From the NCBI GenBank assembly GCA_022843905.1, contig JALHMT010000018.1, positions 6,344 through 70,343 of the forward strand: a DNA stretch of 64,000 nucleotides. The letters are read 5' to 3'. The notes beneath the pieces were generated by a model that was not told where the DNA came from, did no database searches, and worked only from the letters and a program-made list of their open reading frames with translations. The stretch is from Rubrivivax sp. Lineage in GTDB: Bacteria > Pseudomonadota > Gammaproteobacteria > Burkholderiales > Burkholderiaceae_C. Positions 16,903-25,074 of this stretch are shown piece after piece (position 1 is the first letter of the stretch; every line of letters begins with the position of its first letter). A program made the position numbers and the translations under genes.

Positions 16903-17565
16903 TTAGGCGAGACGGCGACGCATGGCGCCCAGGCCGGCTAGGGCTAGGCCAGCCAAGGCCAACGAAGACGGCTCCGGAACCGCGTTGTTAGGGTTGGTGG
17001 CACCAAAGGTGATGTTGTCATACGCAACCTGATTGACCGTGCCGCCGAAGTCGATGGACTTCGCGATGCCGGCAAAGCCGAGGCTGCCAATTGCCCAATT
17101 GCTGAATGCACCGGTTGGATCGCCCGGGCCGGTTCCCAACGCAGCGAGGTTGATGCTGCCGATCAGGTTGCCTCCGGCGTTTTCGGCGTCGTACACCCTG
17201 ACCGTGCCTGAGAAATCGACCGTGCTGTAAAAGAACGAGAAGCCGGTGTCGAAGCCCGCGCTGTAATTCAAGATCGCGGAACCGGTCAGGAAGAAGAGCG
17301 CCGTGCTGGGAGTCGGTTCATTGCCGATGTTGCCGGTGCCGCCAGCATCGGAGTCGATTACGGCCAAACTGTTCGAGTTGAACTGAACGCCATAGTTCGT
17401 GCCCGAACTGCCCAGACTGCCTGTGCCTCCGTTGTAGAAGCCATTGATGGCTTCGAGGTTCTGCAGTCCTTCGAACGTCAAGGTGACAGGTGCAGCCTGC
17501 GCAGATCCAGCAGCGCCAAGGAGTGTTGCCACAGCAGCGGCGGCCAGTCGCATCGATAGGGTCAT
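16903..17565 (-). CDS. PEP-CTERM sorting domain protein
   Basis: A 220-residue protein. A signal peptide (MTLSMRLAAAAVATLLGAAG, cleaved after SAQA) leads a glycine/serine/asparagine-rich beta domain with VTLTFEGLQNLEAINGFYNG. The C-terminus is a textbook PEP-CTERM tail: VPEPSSLALAG, a hydrophobic helix and the basic end MRRRLA. Such tails are cut by exosortase in exopolysaccharide-producing bacteria and the proteins are surface-exposed or released. GGAGAT precedes the ATG. No exosortase is in the window. The promoter is sigma-54-like and a terminator follows, so it is a single-gene unit. Base composition is lower in G+C than the neighbours, and it sits within a mobile-element-rich segment. 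Confidence 0.92.
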   Translation of the reverse strand: MTLSMRLAAAAVATLLGAAGSAQAAPVTLTFEGLQNLEAINGFYNGGTGSLGSSGTNYGVQFNSNSLAVIDSDAGGTGNIGNEPTPSTALFFLTGSAILNYSAGFDTGFSFFYSTVDFSGTVRVYDAENAGGNLIGSINLAALGTGPGDPTGAFSNWAIGSLGFAGIAKSIDFGGTVNQVAYDNITFGATNPNNAVPEPSSLALAGLALAGLGAMRRRLA

Positions 17566-17647
17566 GTAGATCTCCAGAAGACAAGTGGGTTGGTGGGCAC
17601 TCAATTCCTTGAGCTGGCGGTTAGGCCTCAGTCCCAACCAAATGCAC

Positions 17648-17662
17648 GCAAAAGCCGTGCCA
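17648..17662 (-). promoter_or_regulatory. sigma-54 (RpoN) type promoter for the PEP-CTERM gene
   Basis: On the minus strand, TGGCACG-N4-TTGC occupies 17662-17648, an exact match to the -24/-12 consensus with correct GG and GC spacing. Transcription would begin near 17636, giving a leader of about 70 bases before the ATG at 17565. In PEP-CTERM bacteria such as Zoogloea, these genes are controlled by the PrsK/PrsR two-component system with RpoN, which supports the assignment. Confidence 0.75.
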
Positions 17663-18478
17663 GCAAGCCCATTTCGAAAAAATTCTATGCAATTCAGTGG
17701 GTTGCGCTATGGCAACCTGCGCACTCGTGACCGGCCCGGCTTCAGCTGTAAAGGTTCTTGACAATGCTGTGATCACGCAGAACCCGTTGGCTGCGCGATG
17801 TCAGTGGTTCCGATTCGCGTGCACGGCGTATGCGGGTCAGAATAAATGGGCCGCCTTAACGACCTTTCAGGCGCGCGTGTCCGCGGCGGTGCCCGGGCCT
17901 GTGGCCCTAACGTGGGTAACGAGTTTCCCGATCTCCTGGCGCCGTCAGGATCGCGTCGACGATTTTCAGCCCGCGACCACAGCTCGGACTGTGCACTGCT
18001 CTCGAATGCGCGCCTGAACAGTCCAACTGCGCTAACCTTCGCGCGGTCGCTGAACTGCCCCGGCAGTAGCCGGTGGCAGGCTACTGCTGATGGCCGGCGG
18101 ACTAAACCGCTCCACAAGGACTTCCCCGGTGTCAAGCAGGCTGTTGGCTGTTCCCCTTTGGTTAGCGGCTGCTTGGTGTTGGCTCCTGATCGAATCACTC
18201 GTTCGGCGCCGTGCGGCCGGAGAAGATGCGGTGCGACAGAGAACAGACTGCACATCTACAGACGGCCTTGTTGCGCATCGTGGCGCGGGCCCAGATACGA
18301 ACCGCTCAGCCGGGCTCCATTCGCGGTACGGGGTTGGGCGCGATTGCCGCCCCGCACGGTTTACCGAGTTCGCCAGCTGCCGGTCTGACCTGTCAAAAGC
18401 ATCTTCGAGAGCACGTCTTGGCTGGAGTGAGGTGACCTTGCTATAGGGTTGATCGGGTGTCTCGACTTGCCGCGGCAT
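17663..18478. other. unassigned region between sigma-54 promoter and IS110 element
   Basis: About 815 bases in which I can support no gene. A short inverted repeat GGTTGC/GCAACC sits near 17699-17717. The bases next to the promoter (17663-17800) could hold the upstream enhancer sites of an RpoN activator. The rest looks like non-coding or decayed sequence. Confidence 0.5.
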
Positions 18479-19607
18479 TCAGGCCAAGCAGGAGGCGGAG
18501 ATCGATGCTGGATCTACGATGGGTTGCCGGTCCGGCAGCTTGGCCTGTGGCTTGACACTGACGTGCTTGCAACCAAAGCCGTCTTCGCGGGTCATCACCG
18601 CCCCACAGGACGCGAGCGTTCTTGTTGGCCATGGCCACGCAGGCCTTTTGCCAGCCCACGCGCGCCGTCAGCTGCACCAGCCAGCGCGAGATCGGGTCGT
18701 CGCGTTTTTCGGCGCTCATCACCGCGGCCTTGGCGACCTGGATCAGCAGCGTGCGTAGGTAGTCGTCGCCGCGTTTTGTGATGCGCCCCAGGCGGATCGT
18801 GCCGCCACTGGAGGCCTGGCGTGGCACTACGCCCAGCCAGGCGCCGAACTGGTGGCCGCTCTTGAACTGCGAGAAGTCACCCACGCCGGCCGTCAGCGCT
18901 GACGCACCGAGCTCGCCAATGCCGATGACCATAGCCGCTCGCTTGGCCTCTGGGCTGGCCCGCACATGCCGGCCGACCTGCCGGTCGCACCAGCGTAGGT
19001 GCTCATCGAGTTCTCGCCAGTGTTCGAATGCGCGCTGAACCACCAGGCGCGCTGTGGTGCTGAGCTCGTTGCTCGCATCTTCGATGATGTCGGCCAGGAC
19101 GGCGCGCAAGACCTTCGGGCTCTTGCCGAACACCAGGCCGAACTCCGTCAGTACGCCGCGGATCGGGTTGATGCAGGCCGTACGCTCTTCCTTCAACGCC
19201 TCACGTACCCGGTGCAGGCTCATCACACCCTGCTGCTCGCAGGTCTTGACAGGCACGAAGCGCATGCTCGGCCGCGACGCCGCCTCGCAGATCGCCGCGG
19301 CGTCGGTGGCGTCGTTCTTGCCGCCTTTGCCTTCCATGCGGTACGGGGTGACGAAGTGGGCGGCGATCAGCCGTGGGTTCAATCCCTGCGCGCTCAGCTT
19401 GCGTGCCCAGTGGTGCGCGCTCGAACACGCCTCCATCGCCACCACGCAACCCGCGGGGAGTTGCGTGCACCAGGCGAAGAACTGGTTGCGCTTGAACGCT
19501 CGCGCCACCACGCGCCAGCCCGATGCATCTACCTCGTGAACCTGAATCACTTGCTTGGCAAGGTCGACACCGACCCGCGCAATTTGCGCTCGTGCAATCT
19601 CGTCCAT
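18479..19607 (-). pseudogene. IS110-family transposase with a C-terminal frameshift
   Basis: Starts at ATG 19607 with GGGGAAG upstream. The RuvC-like DEDD tetrad of IS110 transposases is present (D15 in VGVDLAKQ, E59 in VAMEACSS, D99 and D102 in NDATDAAA). So is the C-terminal Tnp domain (GELGASALTAGVGDFSQF, GAWLGVVPRQASSGG). After MANKNARVLW the frame is broken by one extra G in a run of four (about 18601-18604). Removing it restores AVMTREDGFGCKHVSVK and a stop at 18479-18481, whereas the unshifted frame runs on to 18441 with unrelated residues. All catalytic residues lie before the break, so some activity is not excluded. Confidence 0.8.
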
Positions 19608-19740
19608 GGGCTTCCCCTTTCCGGGTTCAGACTGAGATCCGCAACTCAATCTTGGCGCTTCGACACCGTCGCTGGAGGGTGGGCAGTCCCTTCGAATTCG
19701 CGGTGGGCGCTCCGGCCGCGTCGCGGTGGTGCGGTTCACT
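18479..19740 (-). mobile_element. IS110-family insertion sequence (ends approximate)
   Basis: The transposase gene plus the non-coding sequence before its start. IS110 elements usually lack terminal inverted repeats and make no clear target duplication, so the ends cannot be fixed from this copy alone. Non-coding flanks of IS110 elements encode a bridge RNA; the stretch 19608-19740 is the candidate here. Confidence 0.6.
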
Positions 19741-19754
19741 CGCGGTTCTGCGAA

Positions 19755-19789
19755 GTTGACGAGCGAGGCAATCCGCCTCGTTCATCAAC
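19755..19789. repeat. long hairpin upstream of the recombinase remnant
   Basis: The arms GTTGACGAGCGAGGC and GCCTCGTTCATCAAC pair over 15 positions with one C-A mismatch and one G-T wobble around a five-base loop. It lies 13 bases before the recombinase start. It may be a recombinase binding site, an element end or a structured leader. Confidence 0.6.
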
Positions 19790-19801
19790 GGAGCTGCCAC
19801 C

Positions 19802-20545
19802 ATGGACACGACCACCCGCGCGGGCCCGCCGCTGCGTCAACGCATGCTCGAATACATGCGCATGCGCAAGCTGGAGCCCAGGACCCAGGAGGGCTACATC
19901 CGCGCTGTTCGCAGGTTGAGCACCTATCTCCAGCGCTCGCCGGACACCGCCACGGTGGAGGACCTGCGCAACTTCCAATTGCACCGGGTCGATACCGGCA
20001 CGTCGCCCATCACGCCCAACGCAACGCTGACCGGTCTGAAGTTCTTCTTCGACATCACCCTGGGCCGCGGCGAGCTGATGGCCCGGATGCAGCCGGTGAA
20101 GCTGCCGCGCACCGTGCCCGTCGCGCTGAGCATGAAGGAAGCCGCCCCGCTGATCGCCGCGGCGCGCAACATCAAGCATCAGGCGGCGTTGTCGGTGGCT
20201 TACGGCGCGGGTCTGCGTGCCAGCAAAGTCTGCCGGCTCAAGGTCGGTGACGTCGACAGCCAGCGCATGGCGCTGCGTGTCGGACAAGGCAAGGGTGCCA
20301 AGGACCGCTACGCCATGCTCAGCCCCGTGGTGCTGCAGCGGCTGCGCGCCTGGTGGCGCATCGGCCATGCCCAGGGCCGGACTCTGCCCGGCGGTTGGCT
20401 CTTTCCGGGCTGGATGAGATGGAACCGCTGAGCGAGCGGCAGCTCAACCGCGCCGCCCACGACGCCGCCTCGGCCGCGGGCATCGCCAAGCGCGTCACCA
20501 CCCACACACTGCGCCACTCGCTTGCCACGCACCTGCTGGAGCGTA
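19802..20545 (+). pseudogene. tyrosine recombinase/integrase remnant
   Basis: The N-terminal core-binding domain (MLEYMRMRKLEPRTQEGYI, RRLSTYL) and part of the catalytic domain are present: the first arginine in YGAGLRASKVCRLKVGD and the later HTLRHSLATHLLE box. The frame breaks near 20410 (one base lost between WLFPG and LDEMEPLSERQ), where the unshifted frame stops at 20431. Homology then ends at about 20545, before the catalytic tyrosine. The type resembles integrases carried next to IS91-like elements. Inactive as it stands. Confidence 0.75.
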
Positions 20546-20549
20546 AGGA

Positions 20550-21020
20550 TCAGGCAGCCGCAGCGACACGCGAGGCGCCTCGCTCGCGCGCCCACGCGGC
20601 AGCCAGGCGTTCTACCTTGGCCAGGCCAGTCCCCGCTTCCAATGCTGCGGCAACGCTCTTTCCTGCCAGGGCGCCTTGCTCGCGCAGCCAGAACATCAGC
20701 TTCTCGCTGGCGCCGAGGTCGCCGAGCGCGCGGCAGATGGCTGCCACGGCTTCGCGGTCCATCCCGAGGAATGCCTGCGGGTAGTACAGCCGATTGCCGA
20801 CCCTCACAGCGAAGATTTCACCCCGTTCTGCGGCCGGCGCCAAAGCCTGACGGGTGAGCCCCCAGGCTCGCGCGAGTTGCTCACCGGGCACGACGAGGCC
20901 CTCCTTGACCCACTGGACACGCGCTGCCTCGCCACGCGCGGTTGCGCCTGCCAGGCCGCCGGTGGCCTCGAGCTGCGCGATGCGGCGCAGCAGGAACGGA
21001 GTGCTGAGATCGTTGCTCAT
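20550..21020 (-). CDS. antitoxin-like helix-turn-helix protein, apparently without its toxin
   Basis: A 156-residue soluble protein. The middle (GEQLARAWGLTRQALAPAAERGEIFAVRVGNRLYYPQAF) looks like a winged or simple HTH with a beta hairpin. The C-terminus (LREQGALAGKSVAAALEAG, then VERLAAAWARE) has the layout of the toxin-binding part of MbcA/ParS/Xre antitoxins of RES-type systems. In such systems the toxin gene follows directly; here the next bases belong to the integrase remnant, so a toxin was probably lost in the rearrangement. The assignment rests on pattern only. Confidence 0.5.
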   Translation of the reverse strand: MSNDLSTPFLLRRIAQLEATGGLAGATARGEAARVQWVKEGLVVPGEQLARAWGLTRQALAPAAERGEIFAVRVGNRLYYPQAFLGMDREAVAAICRALGDLGASEKLMFWLREQGALAGKSVAAALEAGTGLAKVERLAAAWARERGASRVAAAA

Positions 21021-21565
21021 CGTCGATTTCTAGGCAAATCTGGACAACCGGGCAAATGAGAAGAATGGAGACAGCAGGCAACGGCCAGATGTGACGGCCG
21101 CGGCCATCTCCGCCCGTGCTGACCAGGGGCGCCCTGCGCCCGAAACCGGCGGTGCGAGCCTTGAACGAACGGACTCTTGTCGATGCCATGCCGAGAGCTT
21201 CATTGGAGGCACAGCACTCCCAGCGACCTAAACTGATCTGCGTGCAAACCGGCCTGTCGGCAACCGCAGCATCGCTGTCACTGCCTGACTCCGCGGCACT
21301 TGCGGCGCTGCGGGGCTCGAGCCAGTCGTCGATTGCGTCGCCGATCAGGGGGACGTGAACGGCTGCGCTACGGAGCTGTTCGACGGCGGCGGCTACGACG
21401 CGCGCGGCCGCGGGGCCTTTGCGGGCAGGACCAATCGCCGGGCGAAGCCGATCGGTGGGGCGTTCGATGCGCCGGCGGCGTGATCGGCCGGGCAGGTCGA
21501 AGCGTGTCAATCTGCAGGAAATAGTGCGATGACCACGACCTGAACCGCTCTCGCGGGCGGGTGCC
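21021..21565. other. unassigned region before the phosphodiesterase gene
   Basis: About 545 bases with no supported gene. A 42-codon frame at 21354-21482 (GTG start, containing ELFDGGGYDARGRG) is the only one of any interest and may be a decayed fragment. The stretch marks the right edge of the mobile-element-rich segment. Confidence 0.45.
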
Positions 21566-22396
21566 TCAGTCGATCAGCCTGCCGCCGTCGTGAAAGGGAT
21601 GGGGGCCGTCGAAGCGGCCCACCGCCGCCACGTGCGTCACCATACGGCCGGGGCCGCTCCAGGCGTGCAGGTGAAAGCCCGGCGGCTCGAGGATCCAGGC
21701 CGACGCGGCGTCGGGCGAGAGGTCCAGGCACACCTGGTGGGCCGGGCTCGGCGCGGTAGACACGACCGCGCCGCCGATGCGGCTGTAGATCGTGCGATGC
21801 AGGTGCCCGCAGATCACTCGTTCGACCGCCGGATGCGCGGCCAGGATCTCGGCCAGCGCGTCGGCGCCTTCGAGCAGGCCGATGCGGTCCATGTGGCCGA
21901 TCAGCGTCTCGAAGGGCGGGTGGTGCATGGCGATCACCACCGGCTCGCCGCGATGGCGGTCCAGCGCATCGGCCAGCCATTGCAGGCGCTGCGTGCACAG
22001 CCGGCCATGGGGAGCGCGGGGCTCGACCGTGTCCAGTCCCAGCAGCCGCAGGCCGTGCTCGCCCAGGCTCACGTCGTACTGCACGAACTCGCCGTCGCCC
22101 AGGTAGGCGTGGTCGGGGAAGCTGCGCCGCAGCTGGCCGCGCTCGTCGTGGTTGCCGGGCAGCAGGTACAGCGGCATCGACAGCGGTGCCAGCATCCCGG
22201 CCAGGTGCTCGTATTCGGCGGCGCGGCCGAAGTCGGTGAGGTCGCCGGTCAGCACCACCGCATGCGGGCGTTGCGGCAAGGCCTCGAGGGCCTGCACGGC
22301 GGCACGCAGGTAAGGCGCGGTGTCCAGGCGACCGTAGGCCAGCCGCCCGGGTTCCCGGATGTGCAGGTCGGTCAGCTGCGCGAGCAGGGTCTTCAT
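21566..22396 (-). CDS. metallophosphoesterase, GpdQ/CpdA-like phosphodiesterase
   Basis: A 276-residue calcineurin-like enzyme with all five metal-binding blocks: QLTDLHI, GDLTDFG, LLPGNHDE, AMHHPPF and ICGHLHRT. Length and layout match GpdQ, which hydrolyses glycerophosphodiesters, and CpdA, which hydrolyses cyclic AMP. It is the last gene of an ABC-importer operon, its ATG overlapping the transporter ATPase stop (ATGA). That context favours cleavage of an imported phosphodiester in the cytoplasm, yielding an alcohol and a phosphomonoester, over a role in cyclic AMP turnover (inference). Confidence 0.8.
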   Translation of the reverse strand: MKTLLAQLTDLHIREPGRLAYGRLDTAPYLRAAVQALEALPQRPHAVVLTGDLTDFGRAAEYEHLAGMLAPLSMPLYLLPGNHDERGQLRRSFPDHAYLGDGEFVQYDVSLGEHGLRLLGLDTVEPRAPHGRLCTQRLQWLADALDRHRGEPVVIAMHHPPFETLIGHMDRIGLLEGADALAEILAAHPAVERVICGHLHRTIYSRIGGAVVSTAPSPAHQVCLDLSPDAASAWILEPPGFHLHAWSGPGRMVTHVAAVGRFDGPHPFHDGGRLID

Positions 22397-23484
22397 GCGC
22401 TGTCCTTCAGGGCCGCCGCCATCAGGCGCGCGGGGTCGATGCCGATGTGAACGGTGTCGCCGGCCGCGGCAGGGCAGTCGCGCGGCTGGTCGGAGACGAT
22501 GGCCTCGGCCTGCCCGTCCACCTGCAGCCGCAGGTGCACCCGGTCGCCGAGAAAAGTGCGTTGCAAGACGCGGGCCTGGCCCCACGCGGCACCGGGCAGG
22601 GCCGGCGCCGCGCCGGTGCGCACCTGCACGTCCTCCGGCCGCACCAGCACGGTGTGATGGCCCGCCAGGCCGGCAGGGCACGGCAGCACGATACCGCCCA
22701 GCGGCAGGCTGCCCCCTGCGTCCACATGCAGGCGGTTCACGCGGCCCAGGAACTCGGCGACGAAAGGATGGCCGGGCTGGCGGTAGAGGTCTTCGCCGCG
22801 GCCGACCTGCACGATGCGCCCGGCCTGCATGACGGCCAGCCGGTCGGCGATGGCCAGGGCCTCGTTCTGGTCGTGCGTGACGTGCACGGCGGTGATGTGC
22901 AGGTCGCGCAGCAGCTGCGCCAGCTCGTCGCGCAGCGCCTCCTTGAGCTTGGCGTCCAGCGCCGTGAGCGGCTCGTCCAGCAGCAGCACGCGCGGCTGCA
23001 CCGCCACCGCGCGCGCCAGCGCCACGCGCTGCCGCTGGCCGCCGGAGAGCTGCGACGGGCGGCGCTGCTCCAGCCCGCCCAGGCGCACCAGCTCGATGAC
23101 TTCGCCGACGCGCTGGCGGATCTTCTGCGGCGCGATGCCGCGCACGCGCAAGCCGTAGCCGATGTTGGCCTCGACCGTCATCTGCGGGAACAGCGCGTAG
23201 TGCTGGAACACCATGCCCACGGCGCGCTGCTCGATCGGCCGCGCGGTGACGTCTTCGCCGTTGAAGACGATGCGCCCGCCGCGGTCGGGATCGACCAGGC
23301 CGGCGATGACGCGCAGCAGCGTGGTCTTGCCGCAGCCCGACGGGCCCAGCAGCGCCAGCACCTCGCCGGGCTCCACCGTCAGCGTGGTCGGGCGCAGCAC
23401 CTGGGCCCCGCCGGGGTAGGTCTTGGCGCAGTCGATGATCTCGACGCGCGTGCGTTCAGCGGCGGGGACCGGGGGATGTTCCAT
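22393..23484 (-). CDS. ABC importer ATP-binding subunit
   Basis: A 363-residue ATPase of the polyamine/iron/2-aminoethylphosphonate importer class. Walker A GPSGCGKT (about 47-54), Q-loop VFQHYALFP, signature LSGGQRQR, Walker B LLLDEP and H-loop VTHDQNEA are all intact. A C-terminal TOBE-like domain (about 265-363) contains LVRPEDVQV. The 5' end overlaps the second permease gene by 29 bases. It powers import by the two permeases encoded upstream. Confidence 0.92.
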   Translation of the reverse strand: MEHPPVPAAERTRVEIIDCAKTYPGGAQVLRPTTLTVEPGEVLALLGPSGCGKTTLLRVIAGLVDPDRGGRIVFNGEDVTARPIEQRAVGMVFQHYALFPQMTVEANIGYGLRVRGIAPQKIRQRVGEVIELVRLGGLEQRRPSQLSGGQRQRVALARAVAVQPRVLLLDEPLTALDAKLKEALRDELAQLLRDLHITAVHVTHDQNEALAIADRLAVMQAGRIVQVGRGEDLYRQPGHPFVAEFLGRVNRLHVDAGGSLPLGGIVLPCPAGLAGHHTVLVRPEDVQVRTGAAPALPGAAWGQARVLQRTFLGDRVHLRLQVDGQAEAIVSDQPRDCPAAAGDTVHIGIDPARLMAAALKDSA

Positions 23485-24280
23485 GGATGTTCTCTATCCA
23501 GCGCGCCAGCACCTGCATGCCCCAGAGGATGGGCAGGATGACGATGAAGAAGACCAGCGTGTAGGCCGAGCCGATCTCGATGCGCATGGAAGCGTAGCTG
23601 TCGGCCAGACCCACCGGCAGCGTGCGCGTCAGCGGCGTGTGCAGCATCCAGGTGAGGTTGAACTCGCCCACCGAGAGCGTGAAGACCATCAGGCTACCGG
23701 CCACGATGGACGGCGCCACGGCCGGCACCAGCACGCCCAGGAAGCGCTGCAGGAAGCTGGCGCCCAGCGAGCGCGCGGCTTCGTCGAGCGCCTGCAGGTC
23801 GTCGCGCGCGAAGGCCGCCGACACCGTGCGCACCATGAAGGGCAGCGTGAACACGACGTGGCCGACGAGGATGAAGGCGAAACTCTGGCGGAAGCCGCGG
23901 ATCTGGCCGTAGGCCAGGATCAGCGCGAGTGCCGTGGCCAGGCCGGGCACCGCCACCGGCAGCGTCAGCAGCTCCTCGAAGAGGCGCGCGGCGCGCGTGC
24001 GGCTGCGCGCCAGCGCCCAGGCGCAGGGCACGCCCACCAGCAGCCCCACCACCACGCAGGCCAGCGCCAGCAGCACCGAGCGCCACGCGGTGGAGCCGTA
24101 CAGCGCCCACACCTCCTCGATCCAGCGCGTGGTCAGGCCGCTGGCCAGGCCGCGGCTGAAGTTGTTCGTGAGCCCCGCGGTGATCGACACCAGCATGGGC
24201 AGCACGGTGAACAGCGTCACCGCCACCGTGATGGCCAGCAGCACCGGGGCATCGACCCGGCCGCGCTGCCCCGCCTTCAT
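23456..24280 (-). CDS. ABC importer permease 2
   Basis: A 274-residue inner-membrane protein with six hydrophobic segments. The EAA coupling loop is clear (LDEAARSLGASFLQRFLGVLVP), as in binding-protein-dependent permeases. It starts at an ATG four bases into the end of permease 1 (ATGA overlap). Closest in type to PotC/PhnV permeases. Together with permease 1 it forms the transmembrane channel. Confidence 0.9.
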   Translation of the reverse strand: MKAGQRGRVDAPVLLAITVAVTLFTVLPMLVSITAGLTNNFSRGLASGLTTRWIEEVWALYGSTAWRSVLLALACVVVGLLVGVPCAWALARSRTRAARLFEELLTLPVAVPGLATALALILAYGQIRGFRQSFAFILVGHVVFTLPFMVRTVSAAFARDDLQALDEAARSLGASFLQRFLGVLVPAVAPSIVAGSLMVFTLSVGEFNLTWMLHTPLTRTLPVGLADSYASMRIEIGSAYTLVFFIVILPILWGMQVLARWIENIHGTSPGPRR

Positions 24281-25074
24281 GCACCGGCTCCGATGGCCGA
24301 TCCGCCGAAGCGGCGCGCCACGAACAGCACCGCCCAGGTCATCAGGCCCAGCGCGATGGACAGCGAGGCCGCCAGCGCGAAGTTGGCGTAGTTGGTGAAC
24401 TCGTTGTAGATGGTGATGGGCAGCACCTCGTAGCGGCTGGCCAGCGTGAAGGCGGTGCCGAAGGCACCCATCGCCGTGGCGAACAGGATGGCCCCGATGG
24501 CCAGCGCCGTGGGCTGCAGGGCCGGCCACCAGACGTCGCGCACGAGATGCCAGCGCCGCGCGCCGAGCGAACGCGCGGCTTCCTCCAGTTCGTGCTCCAT
24601 GCGCTCGACCACCGCGGTGAACGAGGCAATGGCGCGCGGCAGCGAGAAGTACACGTAGGCCAGGAACAGACCGGTGACGCCGTAGGCGAAGGTGATGCGC
24701 TCGCCCATCACGGCGTCGGTGAAGCTGGCGAACGGCCCCTGGCGTCCGCCGATCAGGATCACGAAGAAGCCGACGATGACGCCCGGGAACGACAGCGGCA
24801 GCGTCAGCACCGACAGCAGCAGCCTGCGCCCGGCAAACGAGCGCCGGCCGAGGTACAGGCCCACGGCCGCGGCCACCACCAGCGACACCACCGTCACCGC
24901 CGCCGACAGCAGCGTGGTCTGCACCAGGCTCTGCAGGTAGCGCGGCTCGGTGAGCACCACGAAGTAGGTGGCCGCGCCCTTGCTGGCCGGCAGCATCACC
25001 AGCTGCACCATGGGCAGCAGCCAGAAGGCCGCGAACACCGCGGCCGCCGGCGCGGCGCAGGCCGCCAGCAGCAA
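24277..25074 (-). CDS. ABC importer permease 1
   Basis: A 265-residue inner-membrane protein. The start is a TTG directly after the TAG of the binding-protein gene, so translation is coupled. No ATG or GTG gives the first membrane helix (AVFAAFWLLPMVQLVML). The EAA loop reads LEEAARSLGARRWHLVRDVWWP. Six membrane segments are visible. It partners permease 2. Confidence 0.88.
   Translation of the reverse strand: MLLAACAAPAAAVFAAFWLLPMVQLVMLPASKGAATYFVVLTEPRYLQSLVQTTLLSAAVTVVSLVVAAAVGLYLGRRSFAGRRLLLSVLTLPLSFPGVIVGFFVILIGGRQGPFASFTDAVMGERITFAYGVTGLFLAYVYFSLPRAIASFTAVVERMEHELEEAARSLGARRWHLVRDVWWPALQPTALAIGAILFATAMGAFGTAFTLASRYEVLPITIYNEFTNYANFALAASLSIALGLMTWAVLFVARRFGGSAIGAGA

Noticed and set aside
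20881-21510. A 209-codon minus-strand frame upstream of the antitoxin-like gene.
   Set aside because: It overlaps the better supported antitoxin-like gene in another frame and consists of low-complexity basic sequence.
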